A stretch of 64,000 nt of DNA from contig NZ_JADEWR010000011.1 of the NCBI RefSeq assembly GCF_015207525.1, positions 1 to 64,000 on the forward strand, read 5' to 3'. Position numbers and translations under genes: made by a program. The notes under the pieces were generated by a model. The model was not told where the DNA came from. It was given only the letters and a program-made list of their open reading frames with translations, and made no database searches. This document shows positions 6,324-14,097 of the stretch, in pieces. Every line of letters begins with the position of its first letter. The first letter of the stretch is position 1. Source of the stretch: Nodosilinea sp. LEGE 06152. Lineage in GTDB: Bacteria; Cyanobacteriota; Cyanobacteriia; Phormidesmidales; Phormidesmidaceae.

Positions 6324-8942
6324 CTAAAGGGCGATCGCAGGCGACACAACCCCTGAGCTAATGTGCACCGAGTCTGGGTCGGCCCAGAGCACCAGTTTGG
6401 GGTCGTAGGGGCTGTTGAGGTACTTGTGCCGGGGCAAGATACGCAGCGAAAGCCCCTGCAAACCGCTGGCGGTGTACTGCATTTCGAGGGCGTAGACGCT
6501 TCTGCTCTGGTTGTCTTGGCCCTGGTAGGCCATCGGCACCGCCAGCCCGGTATGAATTTCGCCATCGATAGCGACGGTGCCCTGGTACAGCTCAACCTGC
6601 ACATCGTCGGGGGTGAGCGCCCCGAGGCGAATGGCGGCGGTCACCTTAAAGGGCTGGTTTACCCGCAGATCGCTCGTGTCAGAAATCGCCACTTCTTCAA
6701 AGCGCACCTCGTACCACTGCTCGGTGATGCGGGCCTGCCAGGCGGTGAGTTCTTTGCCGGGGCCGTAGTCGTCAGCCGACAGGGTGCGGGCGCGATCGCT
6801 GGCGGCAAAGTATCCCCGATTGGCGTAGTCTTTGACCATGCGGGCGGTATTGAACTGGGGCGTGTTGAGGTAGATAGCCTCCTTCATTTTGGCCACCCAC
6901 CCGCGCGGAATTTCGTCCTTGTCGCGCTCGTAGAACAGGGGCACGACTTCTTTCTCAAGAATGTCGTAAAGGGCGTCAGCTTCCACGTCGTCCTGGTAGT
7001 CGGGGTCGTCGTAGTCTTCGCCGTGGCCGATGGGCCAGCCGGTGCGAATGTAGTCGGCTTCGTCCCACCAGCCGTCGAGCACGCTGAGGTTGGGCAGTCC
7101 GTTCATGGCGGCTTTCATGCCGCTGGTGCCCGAGGCCTCGCGGGGGCGGCGCGGGTTGTTGAGCCACACATCGCAGCCCGCCACCATATCCCGCGACAGG
7201 TGAATGTCGTAGTTGGGCACAAACACAATCGAGCGGCTTAATCCCTCATCGCGGGTGAAGTGAACGATGCTGCGAATCAGCTCTTTGCCAGGAATGTCTT
7301 TGGGATGGGCCTTACCGGCAATGACAAACTGCACCCGGCGACCGCTGCCCTTGCCCGTGATGATCTGTCGAATGCGATCGAGGTCGTGGAGAAATAGGGT
7401 GGCTCGTTTGTAGGTGGCAAAGCGGCGGGCAAAACCAATGGTGAGCACAAAGGGGTCGAGGCACTCCTGGGCTTCGGTGAGTTCGCGCACCAGGGCTCCG
7501 CGATCCTGCATGCTGCGGGTGAGGCGATCGCGCACCTTGACCACGAGCTGCGATCGGCACAGTTCGTGGTTGCGCCACAGCTCATCGTCAGGGATGGCGA
7601 ACACCCGCTCCCACAGCGCCGCGCCGGGGCTGGCCTCTGCCCAGTTGGGGCCGAGATAGCGATCGTAAAGCGTTTGGGTCGAGCGGGCTACGCAGCTGCG
7701 GGCGTGCACGCCGTTGGTAATGGCGGTAATGGGCACCTCGCTCGGGGGCAGCCCGGTCCACAGTTCGCCAAACATATCGCGCGATACCTCGGCGTGGAGC
7801 TTGCTCACCCCGTTGATAAAGGTCGCCGTTTTAATCGCCAGCACCGCCATGCTAAACGGGGCCGAAAAATCGCCGGTATCGGTGCGGCCCAGGGCCAAAA
7901 ATTCGGCATCGCCAAGGCCAAAGCGCTGGCGGTAGTGGCCCAGGTAGTGCAGCACCTTTTCGGGCGGAAACAGGTCGATACCGGCGGGCACCGGGGTGTG
8001 GGTGGTAAACATCTGGCTGGTTTGGGCGACCTGCAGGGCTTCGGCAAAGCTCAACCCGTCGTCTTCCATAAAGGCGCGCATGCGCTCTAGGGCCATAAAG
8101 GCCGAGTGGCCCTCGTTCATGTGGTAGGCGGTGGGGGTCAGCCCCAGGGCTTTGAGCATGCGAATGCCGCCAATTCCCAGCATGATCTCCTGGTGAATGC
8201 GCATATCGATGTCGCCGCCGTAGAGGCGATCGCAGATGTCCTGGTCGTACTGGTTATTAGGCTCAATGTTGGTGTCGAGCAGGTACAGCGGCACCGTGCC
8301 CACCTGCACCCGCCAGATTCGCGCATAGACCTGGCGACCGGGGTACTCCACCGCGATGCGCAGCTCGTTGCCATCCCTGTCGCGCTCCAGGTGCAGAGGC
8401 ATGTTGTAGAAGTCGTTGATTGGGTAGCGCTCCTGCTGCCAGCCGTCGGCATTCAGGTACTGGGCAAAGTAGCCCTCCTGATACAGCAGCCCCACCGCCA
8501 CCAGGGGCAGACCCAGATCGCTGGCCGACTTCAGGTGGTCGCCCGCCAGTACCCCCAGACCGCCCGAGTACACCGGCATGCAGGTGGTAAGGCCAAACTC
8601 CATCGAGAAGTAGGCGTAGCATTCCCCCGGCACGGCAGCTTTGCGGTGCTTTTTATACCAGTCGCGATCGCGCAGGTAGTCCTCCAGCCGCTGGGCCGCC
8701 CGGTCCATCTGAGCCAAAAACCCTTCGTCTTCGGCAATCTCGTTCAGCCGCGCCTGGCTAATCGTGCCCAGCATCAGCACCGGGTTGTAGCGGCTCGACT
8801 CCCACAGGTCTGCGTCCAGTCGCCGAAACAGGTCTACCATCTCCACATCCCAGTCCCAGTGAAGGTTGTAGGCCAGGGTGCGCAGCGCCTCTAGCCGCTG
8901 GGGCAGGGCCGGAGTAACGTTAAACGTGCGAATTGGGCGCAT
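6324..8942 (-). CDS. glgP: Alpha-glucan phosphorylase, DUF3417-type (872 aa)
   Basis: A cytosolic enzyme that removes glucose-1-phosphate from glycogen ends using phosphate and pyridoxal phosphate. The N-terminal DUF3417 domain (PALPQRLEALRTLAYNLHWDWD) marks the form found in actinobacteria and many cyanobacteria rather than the E. coli GlgP/MalP form. Catalytic features include AYFSMEFGL (about residue 110), GGLGVLAGDHLKSASDL, NEGHSAF and the PLP-site region RRPREASGTSGMKAAMNG (about 605). The C-terminal roughly 130 residues form a beta-rich extension. The length is normal for this form. It is monocistronic by spacing. It degrades storage glycogen, for example in the dark. Confidence 0.92.
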   Translation of the reverse strand: MRPIRTFNVTPALPQRLEALRTLAYNLHWDWDVEMVDLFRRLDADLWESSRYNPVLMLGTISQARLNEIAEDEGFLAQMDRAAQRLEDYLRDRDWYKKHRKAAVPGECYAYFSMEFGLTTCMPVYSGGLGVLAGDHLKSASDLGLPLVAVGLLYQEGYFAQYLNADGWQQERYPINDFYNMPLHLERDRDGNELRIAVEYPGRQVYARIWRVQVGTVPLYLLDTNIEPNNQYDQDICDRLYGGDIDMRIHQEIMLGIGGIRMLKALGLTPTAYHMNEGHSAFMALERMRAFMEDDGLSFAEALQVAQTSQMFTTHTPVPAGIDLFPPEKVLHYLGHYRQRFGLGDAEFLALGRTDTGDFSAPFSMAVLAIKTATFINGVSKLHAEVSRDMFGELWTGLPPSEVPITAITNGVHARSCVARSTQTLYDRYLGPNWAEASPGAALWERVFAIPDDELWRNHELCRSQLVVKVRDRLTRSMQDRGALVRELTEAQECLDPFVLTIGFARRFATYKRATLFLHDLDRIRQIITGKGSGRRVQFVIAGKAHPKDIPGKELIRSIVHFTRDEGLSRSIVFVPNYDIHLSRDMVAGCDVWLNNPRRPREASGTSGMKAAMNGLPNLSVLDGWWDEADYIRTGWPIGHGEDYDDPDYQDDVEADALYDILEKEVVPLFYERDKDEIPRGWVAKMKEAIYLNTPQFNTARMVKDYANRGYFAASDRARTLSADDYGPGKELTAWQARITEQWYEVRFEEVAISDTSDLRVNQPFKVTAAIRLGALTPDDVQVELYQGTVAIDGEIHTGLAVPMAYQGQDNQSRSVYALEMQYTASGLQGLSLRILPRHKYLNSPYDPKLVLWADPDSVHISSGVVSPAIAL

Positions 8943-9222
8943 AGGTCGAGCAGCAAGAGTTTGTTTTGTCTAGAGCCATTTTGCCCCCTATCGAACTGGT
9001 ATCGGGCACCGAGCCATAGCTTGTAATACTCCCTCTGGCCATCTCTTTGGCCCTGGCTGGGGTAGAAGCACAATTGGGGCAAACTCAATGCAAAAGTTTG
9101 AAGTAATTTAGGGCTTCTCCCTAGGCACAGGTTATGAGATCCCTACCTAAAGGCGTAGCTTGGGGCGATCGCTCCAGGGAATAATAGGCAGGTAAGGAGA
9201 TCGTAAAACCGCCAAAGAGGAC
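8943..9222. other. Intergenic region between glgP and the 47-aa gene
   Basis: This is a divergent promoter region for glgP (minus) and the small gene at 9223 (plus). A HIP1 octamer lies near 9166. No clear promoter boxes or operators were identified. Confidence 0.4.
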
Positions 9223-9366
9223 ATGACCATGACGCAGGATAGGAAAACCCAGGGGCGCGGAACCGCCTTAGACAAAGGCGATAGCCCCGAGGTTGAGTTT
9301 GATCAGTGGGCCAGTGCTGTGCGCCAGCAAATGGTTGCTGCCCTCAAGCGCCGTGGTAATAGCTAA
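9223..9366 (+). CDS. Small acidic-basic protein of unknown function (47 aa)
   Basis: An ATG at 9223 with a good ribosome-binding site (AAAGAGG, two bases before it) opens a 47-codon frame starting MTMTQDRKTQGRG and ending QQMVAALKRRGNS. The second half (VEFDQWASAVRQQMVAALKRR) looks like an amphipathic helix. It has no recognisable family. Support comes from the RBS, the codon choice like the neighbours and the protein-like helix. A second ATG two codons later is possible. Confidence 0.5.
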   Translation: MTMTQDRKTQGRGTALDKGDSPEVEFDQWASAVRQQMVAALKRRGNS

Positions 9367-9374
9367 CTCAACCA

Positions 9375-9455
9375 GGGCCAAATACCAGGCCCAGAATTAG
9401 GTCCAAAAATAGGCCCCATGTTGGGCAGAACCAGGCCCGAAATCAGGCCCAGAGG
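9375..9455. repeat. Imperfect tandem repeats of CCAGGCCCxxAAT type
   Basis: Successive related units: AGGGCCAAATA, CCAGGCCCAGAATTA, GGTCCAAAAATA, GGCCCCATGTT, CCAGGCCCGAAAT, CAGGCCCAGAG. The period is about 12-13 bases and degenerate. It lies between two small genes and is not obviously coding. The rest of 9367-9646 shows no gene. Confidence 0.45.
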
Positions 9456-9646
9456 GTTCAGTAGACAGGGTGTGAGGCCAGCTCCACGTCCTATGCGCTG
9501 AGCCCTCTCCAGCTTTAAACCCTTTTTGCCCACAACTCTCAAACCTGCCCGGCCTACTCTTGCCCTCGCTTACTCTTGGTAAACTACGGGTGCACCTGCC
9601 CCACGCACCCGTACTCTACAACCGCCAGTTCCGTGGCGCAAACCCT

Positions 9647-9949
9647 GTGGCCACCAAAAAGCCTACCGGCAAAAGCAGCGGCAAGCCCAGCGAAAGCCCT
9701 CTTTCTACTCCTGCCAGTTCTGGCCAGGGGTTTAAGGTGCAGGTGTTTTATCTAGCGGCCAGCAGCAACAATCCCAAAGCTCCCCTCAAAGATGCCCTTT
9801 GGTTTGCCACTTACCCGGTCATTCCGCGCATTGGCGACTGTGTTTTTAGGGATGGCGTGTACTACCGAGTAGAGCGCGTTTTTTTGTACGAAAACTTAGC
9901 CGCCGGATGGTGTGCCGATGTCGAAGTTTCGTTCTACAGCAGGCGCTAG
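9647..9949 (+). CDS. Conserved-looking small protein of unknown function (about 100 aa)
   Basis: A Lys/Ser/Pro-rich N-terminal linker (VATKKPTGKSSGKPSESPLSTPASSG) is followed by a compact beta-rich domain: FKVQVFYLAASSNNP, ALWFATYPVIPRIGDCVFRDGVYYRVERVFLYEN, CADVEVSFYSRR. The frame is open from 9560, but the residues before the GTG at 9647 look like out-of-frame non-coding sequence, so the GTG is preferred; an ATG start would be at 9560. The fold resembles small beta-barrel proteins, but no family was recognised. It is an isolated gene. Confidence 0.6.
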   Translation: MATKKPTGKSSGKPSESPLSTPASSGQGFKVQVFYLAASSNNPKAPLKDALWFATYPVIPRIGDCVFRDGVYYRVERVFLYENLAAGWCADVEVSFYSRR

Positions 9950-10204
9950 TCACGACCCCGCTAACGGCCTGTAATTTGGTGTTACAAAACTTATGAAAAA
10001 CCCCGGCCCTAGGGGCTGTAAACACCGCTGACACAGTGTTACAGAAGCATTTATCTTCAGAAAGCTTATGCTAAAGTAGGCGGGTAACATGTTTGGCTTT
10101 CGGTAGGCTGGTTAATCACAGTCTGATCTCAGTTTTCGGGTAATCGGTGTGTACCACTCCGAATCGAACTTGTCTACATCACATGTCTAATTTGGAGTTG
10201 TGCC

Positions 10205-10540
10205 ATGTCGATTTATGTAGGAAACCTTGCCTACAATGCTACGGAAGGGGACATCACCGAAGTCTTCTCCGAGTACGGAGCCGTTAGCCGAGTAACGGTA
10301 CCCACCGATCGCGAAACCGGTCGCCCCCGTGGCTTTGCTTTCGTCGAGATGGAAAAGGAAGCCGACGAAGACGCTGCGATCGAAGCCCTCGACGGCGCTG
10401 AGTGGATGGGCCGCGAGCTGCGGGTTAACAAGGCTCGTCCCAAAGAGAAGCGGGCTGGCGGCGGCGGCGGCCCCCGTGGCAGCTTCGGTGGCGGCGGCGG
10501 CGGCCGGGATGGCGGCAACCGGGAATTCTCCCGCTGGTAA
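10205..10540 (+). CDS. Glycine-rich RRM RNA-binding protein (111 aa)
   Basis: One RNA-recognition motif with RNP2 IYVGNL (residues 3-8) and RNP1 RGFAFVEM (42-49), then a Gly/Arg-rich tail ([21 protein letters not shown]) ending in REFSRW. This is the cyanobacterial Rbp family, small single-RRM proteins often induced by cold and implicated in mRNA localisation and RNA chaperoning. A long leader with an A/T-rich stretch precedes it, and GGAG lies about 8 bases before the ATG. It is monocistronic, with a clear terminator at 10574. It is the glycine-rich type rather than the short tail-less type. Confidence 0.93.
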   Translation: MSIYVGNLAYNATEGDITEVFSEYGAVSRVTVPTDRETGRPRGFAFVEMEKEADEDAAIEALDGAEWMGRELRVNKARPKEKRAGGGGGPRGSFGGGGGGRDGGNREFSRW

Positions 10541-10573
10541 GTCACCAGTTCACTACCCTAAATCAATATGTGC

Positions 10574-10606
10574 AATGGCAGAGGATGAGTATCCCCTGCC
10601 ATTTTT
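10574..10606 (+). terminator. Terminator of the RRM protein gene
   Basis: AATGGCAG and CTGCCATT form the outer stem, with a short inner GG/CC pair, and T-rich sequence follows. It lies 34 bases after the stop at 10540 and is a good factor-independent terminator for the plus strand. Confidence 0.75.
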
Positions 10607-10649
10607 GGTTAGGGACTTGCTTCCAAATGAAGTACCGATGTCGCTTACT

Positions 10650-10700
10650 GTAGGGTGCATAACGCTATGGCGAGGCTTTGCCAACGCGCAGCAATGCACC
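10650..10700. repeat. Dispersed GTAGGGTGCAT repeat, copy A
   Basis: GTAGGGTGCATAACGC, then a GCGAGGC-containing middle, then CCAACGCGCAGCAATGCACC. The two ends are partly complementary (GGTGCAT/ATGCACC), as in cyanobacterial hairpin repeats. A closely related copy lies at 11694-11782 on the other side of rbgA in the same orientation. Confidence 0.7.
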
Positions 10701-10739
10701 AGTGAAAAAGTCTGGGACAGCGACGGCGACAACGCCAGA

Positions 10740-11606
10740 TCACTCGGCGGGTGGCCACTCCAACACCCACTGGCCCAGCAGCCCGGTGCGAAAGTCGTTG
10801 AGAATGCGCTTGGCCGTGCGTTCGGTGTTGTCCTGAAATTTTTGGGCGGCCACCTGGACCACAAAGCCTTCCCCGGTATAGTCGTCTAGAGCGACGCCGT
10901 AGCGGGTTTGCAAAATCTCTTGGTAATGGTCTGGGGCGTTGCCCCGCTGCAAACCTTTCAGCAAATCTAAAAACGCTGCCGCCGTGCGCTGGGTATCGTA
11001 GGAGGCCTCGCCAATGTCGTCGCAGATGGCTAGCTTAACCGCCGCCGCCTGATTGTCCAGCCGGGCAGGAATTACCCCCGGCGCATCGAGCAAATCGAGA
11101 TCGCCCGAGAGACGAATCCAGCGCAGCTGGCGCGTGATCCCGGCCTTGCGGGCGCTGGCCACCACCTTGCGGTTGAGCAATCGGTTGATCAGCGCCGACT
11201 TGCCAACGTTGGGAAAGCCAATCACCACCGCGCGAATGGGGCGGGGCTTCATGCCGCGAGCCTGGCGGCGCTGGTTGACGGCCTCACCCGCACTCTGGGC
11301 CGCCTTTGCGATCGCCTTCACCCCCTTACCCTGCTGCCCATCGGTGAAGTAGGGCATTTCCCCCTGCTGGCGAAACCAGGTCTCCCAGGCCGTGCGTGCC
11401 TCGGTTGAAATCATATCGACCCGGTTTAGCACCAGCACGCGAGGTTTTTCGCCCACCCAGGCATCGACTTTGGGGTGCCGCGTCGATACCGGAATGCGGG
11501 CATCGCGCACCTCCAGCACCACATCCACGCGGTTGAGCTGATCGACCAAGGCTTTTTCTGCCTTAGCGATATGGCCGGGATACCACTGGATTTCGGGGGT
11601 GGACAT
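10740..11606 (-). CDS. rbgA: Ribosome biogenesis GTPase YlqF/RbgA (288 aa)
   Basis: A circularly permuted GTPase: G4 NRVD (61-64) comes before G1 GFPNVGKSALIN (130-141) and G3 DAPG (174-177). The N-terminus QWYPGHIAKAEKAL and the C-terminal RNA-binding ANTAR-like domain match RbgA/YlqF, which helps late assembly of the 50S ribosomal subunit (shown in Bacillus). The length is usual. The ATG is preceded directly by a G-rich repeat array on the other strand and lacks an evident Shine-Dalgarno. Related dispersed repeats lie on both sides of the gene. Confidence 0.92.
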   Translation of the reverse strand: MSTPEIQWYPGHIAKAEKALVDQLNRVDVVLEVRDARIPVSTRHPKVDAWVGEKPRVLVLNRVDMISTEARTAWETWFRQQGEMPYFTDGQQGKGVKAIAKAAQSAGEAVNQRRQARGMKPRPIRAVVIGFPNVGKSALINRLLNRKVVASARKAGITRQLRWIRLSGDLDLLDAPGVIPARLDNQAAAVKLAICDDIGEASYDTQRTAAAFLDLLKGLQRGNAPDHYQEILQTRYGVALDDYTGEGFVVQVAAQKFQDNTERTAKRILNDFRTGLLGQWVLEWPPAE

Positions 11607-11609
11607 GGG

Positions 11610-11680
11610 GAGGGAAGGGGTGGGTGGATGGGTAGGCGGGTGGGTGGGTGAGTGGGTGAGTAGGTGGGCGGTAGGTAAGG
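11610..11680. repeat. G-rich repeat array upstream of rbgA (array 2)
   Basis: It contains GGGTGGATGGGTAGGCGGG and several GGGTGGGTGGGTGAG-like units, related to the 16-mer GTAGGCGGGTGGATGG of array 1. Four or more GGG runs with one- to five-base loops occur together with the preceding GGGGAGGGAAGGGG. It lies immediately before the rbgA start codon on the template side. Confidence 0.8.
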
Positions 11681-11693
11681 CCCTTTAGCAATC

Positions 11694-11782
11694 GTAGGGT
11701 GCATAACGCCAAAAGGCGAGGCCTAGAAGTCGTAGGATGCATAACGCTAAGGCAAGGCTCGGCCAACGCGCAGCAATGCACC
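11694..11782. repeat. Dispersed GTAGGGTGCAT repeat, copy B (one and a half units)
   Basis: A half copy (GTAGGGTGCATAACGCC then AAAGGCGAGGC) is followed by a full copy starting GTAGGATGCATAACGC and ending CCAACGCGCAGCAATGCACC at 11782. It has the same orientation as copy A and the similarity continues a few bases past the end (CAGTxxAAAAA). Confidence 0.7.
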
Positions 11783-11881
11783 AGTTCAAAAAACTCCACT
11801 GTAAAGCTGGGCAGAGCTGCAGATAAACACGTTGCTCAGGAAATTCGCATTTTTTAGCTAGAGCGCCTTACTGGTGGGGGT

Positions 11882-12469
11882 TCACGAATGAATGCCTTCG
11901 TCCGGTTCTGCCCAGGGAGAGGCCGCATCGGCGGGCAGGGTTTTGAGCGTAGCTAAAGTCTCGTCGCACCAGGTTAGCCAGCTAGTTTCGTAGTGAATGC
12001 CGTTGCGCAGGGTGAAGTACTGAAACTGAGCCGCCAGAGAAAGGGCATCGGAATGGGCAAAGTATTTCTGCTCAATGTCTCGGTAGGCCTCCAGCACCAC
12101 CACATGCTGGGCGCGTTCGTGCTCAAGGATAGCCTGAATTGTTGCGGGCGGCACCAGATGGCCCACAAACAGCTTGACCAGCAGATCGTCTTTAGTGGGC
12201 ACACATTTTGAGGGTTGGGCAATCCACGCCTTGAGCTGATGTTTGCCGGTCTCGGTGACGCGATAGATCTTTTTGTCGGGCTTGCCCTCCTGGGCAACGG
12301 CTTCGGCGGTGACCAGCTCCTGCTGCTCTAGCTTGGCCAGCTCACGGTAGATCTGCTGGTGGCTGGCGTGCCAGAAAAAACCAACCGAGCCGTCGAACTG
12401 CTTGGCCAGGTCGTAACCGCTGCACGGGCGATCGGTTAGGGCCGAAAGAATTGCGTGGGAAAGGGCCAT
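11882..12469 (-). CDS. PadR family transcriptional regulator (195 aa)
   Basis: An N-terminal winged helix typical of PadR: SHAILSALTDRPCSGYDLAKQFDGSVGFFWHASHQQIYRELAKLEQQELV (residues 4-54). A C-terminal helical dimerisation domain of the Vir-C type follows (EHERAQHVVVLEAYRDIEQKYF). PadR repressors respond to phenolic acids, drugs or other small ligands. It is divergent from the Coq4-like gene, and the space between holds a cluster of ATGCAT-type motifs, so it probably controls both. It ends close to the repeat-rich region at 11.7 kb. Confidence 0.9.
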   Translation of the reverse strand: MALSHAILSALTDRPCSGYDLAKQFDGSVGFFWHASHQQIYRELAKLEQQELVTAEAVAQEGKPDKKIYRVTETGKHQLKAWIAQPSKCVPTKDDLLVKLFVGHLVPPATIQAILEHERAQHVVVLEAYRDIEQKYFAHSDALSLAAQFQYFTLRNGIHYETSWLTWCDETLATLKTLPADAASPWAEPDEGIHS

Positions 12470-12507
12470 GACAAAGCGTTACAAAGCTAAATATACAAAA
12501 GATTGAC

Positions 12508-12574
12508 TATGCATATTTATGCATATAGAGTAAGAATATTGAATGCAAAAAGTTGCATATTCAATCAGTTGCAT
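12508..12574. promoter_or_regulatory. Cluster of TGCAT motifs between padR and the Coq4-like gene
   Basis: TATGCATAT occurs twice (12508-12516 and 12518-12526), exactly 10 bases apart, followed by an inverted pair ATGCAA-4-TTGCAT (12543-12558) and another TTGCAT at 12569. PadR proteins generally bind short A/T-rich inverted repeats with such cores, and the cluster lies 39-105 bases upstream of padR. It is a probable operator for both divergent genes. Confidence 0.6.
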
Positions 12575-12649
12575 CCTCATTATGTCGCTTCCAGGTTGCT
12601 GCCTGATGACGCGATCGCATTTGTTCACATCCCTTGCTGGAGAAACGCC

Positions 12650-13312
12650 ATGGTCAGACGAGTTCAGCCGCGATCCAAGCCGCGTCGCCGCGTTCAGTCG
12701 CCCCTAAGCGGCATCAACTGGTCAGAGCTAGGGGCCGCCTACCGAGCCTTTTTAAGTGACCCTGCCGCCGGGATTTTGCACATTCTCGCCGCCGGACGCC
12801 ACAGTCAGTGGCAGCGCTGGGTCGAGCAACGCTTGTCTCGCCAGGCCTCTCACTTGGCCTACCGCACTATTGCAGTCGATCTCGATGCCCTGGTGCAGCT
12901 ACCGCCCGACACCCTGGGCGGTGCCTATGCTCGCCACATGATCCGCTACGGGTTTGACCCAGAAATCTTCATGACCGATGAGGTCAACAGCGAATGGCTG
13001 CGCCAGCGCATAGCCATCAGCCACGACATCTACCATATCTTTACCGGGTTCGACGCCTCGCCCATTGGGGAGTTTGGGGTGGCGGCCTACACCTTGGTGC
13101 AGTACCGGGATTTGCTGAATGTGTTTGTGCTGTCCTTTGTGCCGCTCAGTTTGACCAATCCGCTGTGGACAGTGCCGCTGCTGCGGGCGCTGGTGCGGGG
13201 CTTTCGTATGGGGGTAAGGGGAAGGGCTGCGATCGCCTACCCGCCCGAACTCAACTGGGAGAAACCGCTTGCGATCGTGCGCCAGGAGCTGGGGCTGAGG
13301 AAGTTTTTCTGA
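12650..13312 (+). CDS. Coq4-like protein (220 aa)
   Basis: Contains the Coq4 metal-site motif HDxxHx11E in full: HDIYHIFTGFDASPIGE. The surrounding helices (YAYHMIRYGFDPE-like segment, GEFGVAAYTLVQYRDLLNVF) also fit. Coq4 helps ubiquinone synthesis in mitochondria and proteobacteria; cyanobacteria make plastoquinone instead, so the role here may be in a related quinone or isoprenoid step or something else. The ATG at 12650 with GGAG eight bases upstream is chosen; the frame extends to 12503 but would overlap the operator cluster. It is divergent from padR. Confidence 0.85.
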   Translation: MVRRVQPRSKPRRRVQSPLSGINWSELGAAYRAFLSDPAAGILHILAAGRHSQWQRWVEQRLSRQASHLAYRTIAVDLDALVQLPPDTLGGAYARHMIRYGFDPEIFMTDEVNSEWLRQRIAISHDIYHIFTGFDASPIGEFGVAAYTLVQYRDLLNVFVLSFVPLSLTNPLWTVPLLRALVRGFRMGVRGRAAIAYPPELNWEKPLAIVRQELGLRKFF

Positions 13313-13363
13313 GGTCTACAGCGATAGCTGGGCCAGGGTAGTCTAAATGAGGCCAGAGCCACT

Positions 13364-13385
13364 GGTGGGCACTGCCCACCCTACG
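13364..13385. repeat. Dispersed palindromic repeat, copy 2
   Basis: GGTGGGCA-C-TGCCCACC followed by CTACG, identical to the copy at 158-179 except for the central base. It lies in the gap after the Coq4-like gene. Confidence 0.65.
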
Positions 13386-13432
13386 TACCTACGCACCATC
13401 TCTATACAACCCCTCCCAGTAGATGCCGCTCG

Positions 13433-13490
13433 CATCCACCCATCCCCCCATCTACCTATCCACCCACCTACCCGCCTACCCATCCACCTC
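13433..13490. repeat. C-rich repeat array after the universal stress gene (array 3)
   Basis: CATCCACCCATC, CTATCCACCCACCTACCCGC and CTACCCATCCACC are the complement of the G-rich 16-mer repeat of arrays 1 and 2. It follows directly behind the stop of the minus-strand universal stress protein gene (stop at 13496), so that gene's mRNA 3' end would be G-rich. Confidence 0.8.
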
Positions 13491-13495
13491 TTTAC

Positions 13496-13903
13496 CTAGG
13501 GAATAATCAGCACCGGGCAGGGTGATAGGTTGATTACCCGCATGGTGACGCTCTCGTTCTGCACGTCTTCGATCAGGCCCACGCCCCGGCAGCCCATGGC
13601 GATTAAATCGGCGTTGAGTTCGTCGGCCACATCGCAGATCACAAAGGCGGGCTGGCCCTCGCGCTCGATGACCTCGGCCTCGATCGCCTGGGCAGAAAAC
13701 AATTCCTTGGCTTTATTCAGGAGCTGGGCCACGGCTTCAGGCGACGACTGCCCGTCGGGCTGGGGCTGCTCAGCAGTACTGGGTTCAACAACCGACAGCA
13801 AAACCAGCCGACTCCGGTGAGTTTTGACCAGTTCTGCCACCTTAGGAGCCGCCTGCTGCGCCTCAGAACTCATGTCGATAGGAAATAAAACCGTCTTGAA
13901 CAT
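13496..13903 (-). CDS. Universal stress protein, UspA family (135 aa)
   Basis: A single UspA domain: MFKTVLFPIDMSSEAQQAAPKVAELV at the start and LNADLIAMGCRGVGLIEDVQNESVTMRVINLSPCPVLIIP at the end. The GxxG-9-GSTS-type ATP-binding loop is degraded (GCRGVGLIEDV), so it may not bind ATP. The frame is open from 13924, but the MFKTVLFPID start is the family start. Usp proteins bind ATP or other ligands and raise tolerance to stress. It is single, with a G-rich repeat right after its stop codon. Confidence 0.88.
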   Translation of the reverse strand: MFKTVLFPIDMSSEAQQAAPKVAELVKTHRSRLVLLSVVEPSTAEQPQPDGQSSPEAVAQLLNKAKELFSAQAIEAEVIEREGQPAFVICDVADELNADLIAMGCRGVGLIEDVQNESVTMRVINLSPCPVLIIP

Positions 13904-14097
13904 GGCGTATCGAAGGGAACTCACACTCCGGTAAAATGAGGGCGGCCATAGGTAAATATTACGACAGACACAGCCCTTGGGTTGCGCTGCATCACCCGCC
14001 TCAAGTCTACCTTAGTCAAGGTTGGGGCCGCTGCCACCCGTGCGCTGCATAACGTAATAAATGCAAAGTCTTAACCCGTTTTAGGAGGTATTTTACA

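Noticed and set aside
6363..8894. Long plus-strand frames opposite glgP (292, 174 and 262 codons)
   Set aside because: They are antisense shadows of a conserved enzyme gene; the high GC leaves few stops on the other strand.
2230..13495. CRISPR-like arrays
   Set aside because: The tandem repeats are short, adjacent and lack unique spacers, and no cas genes are present anywhere in the window.
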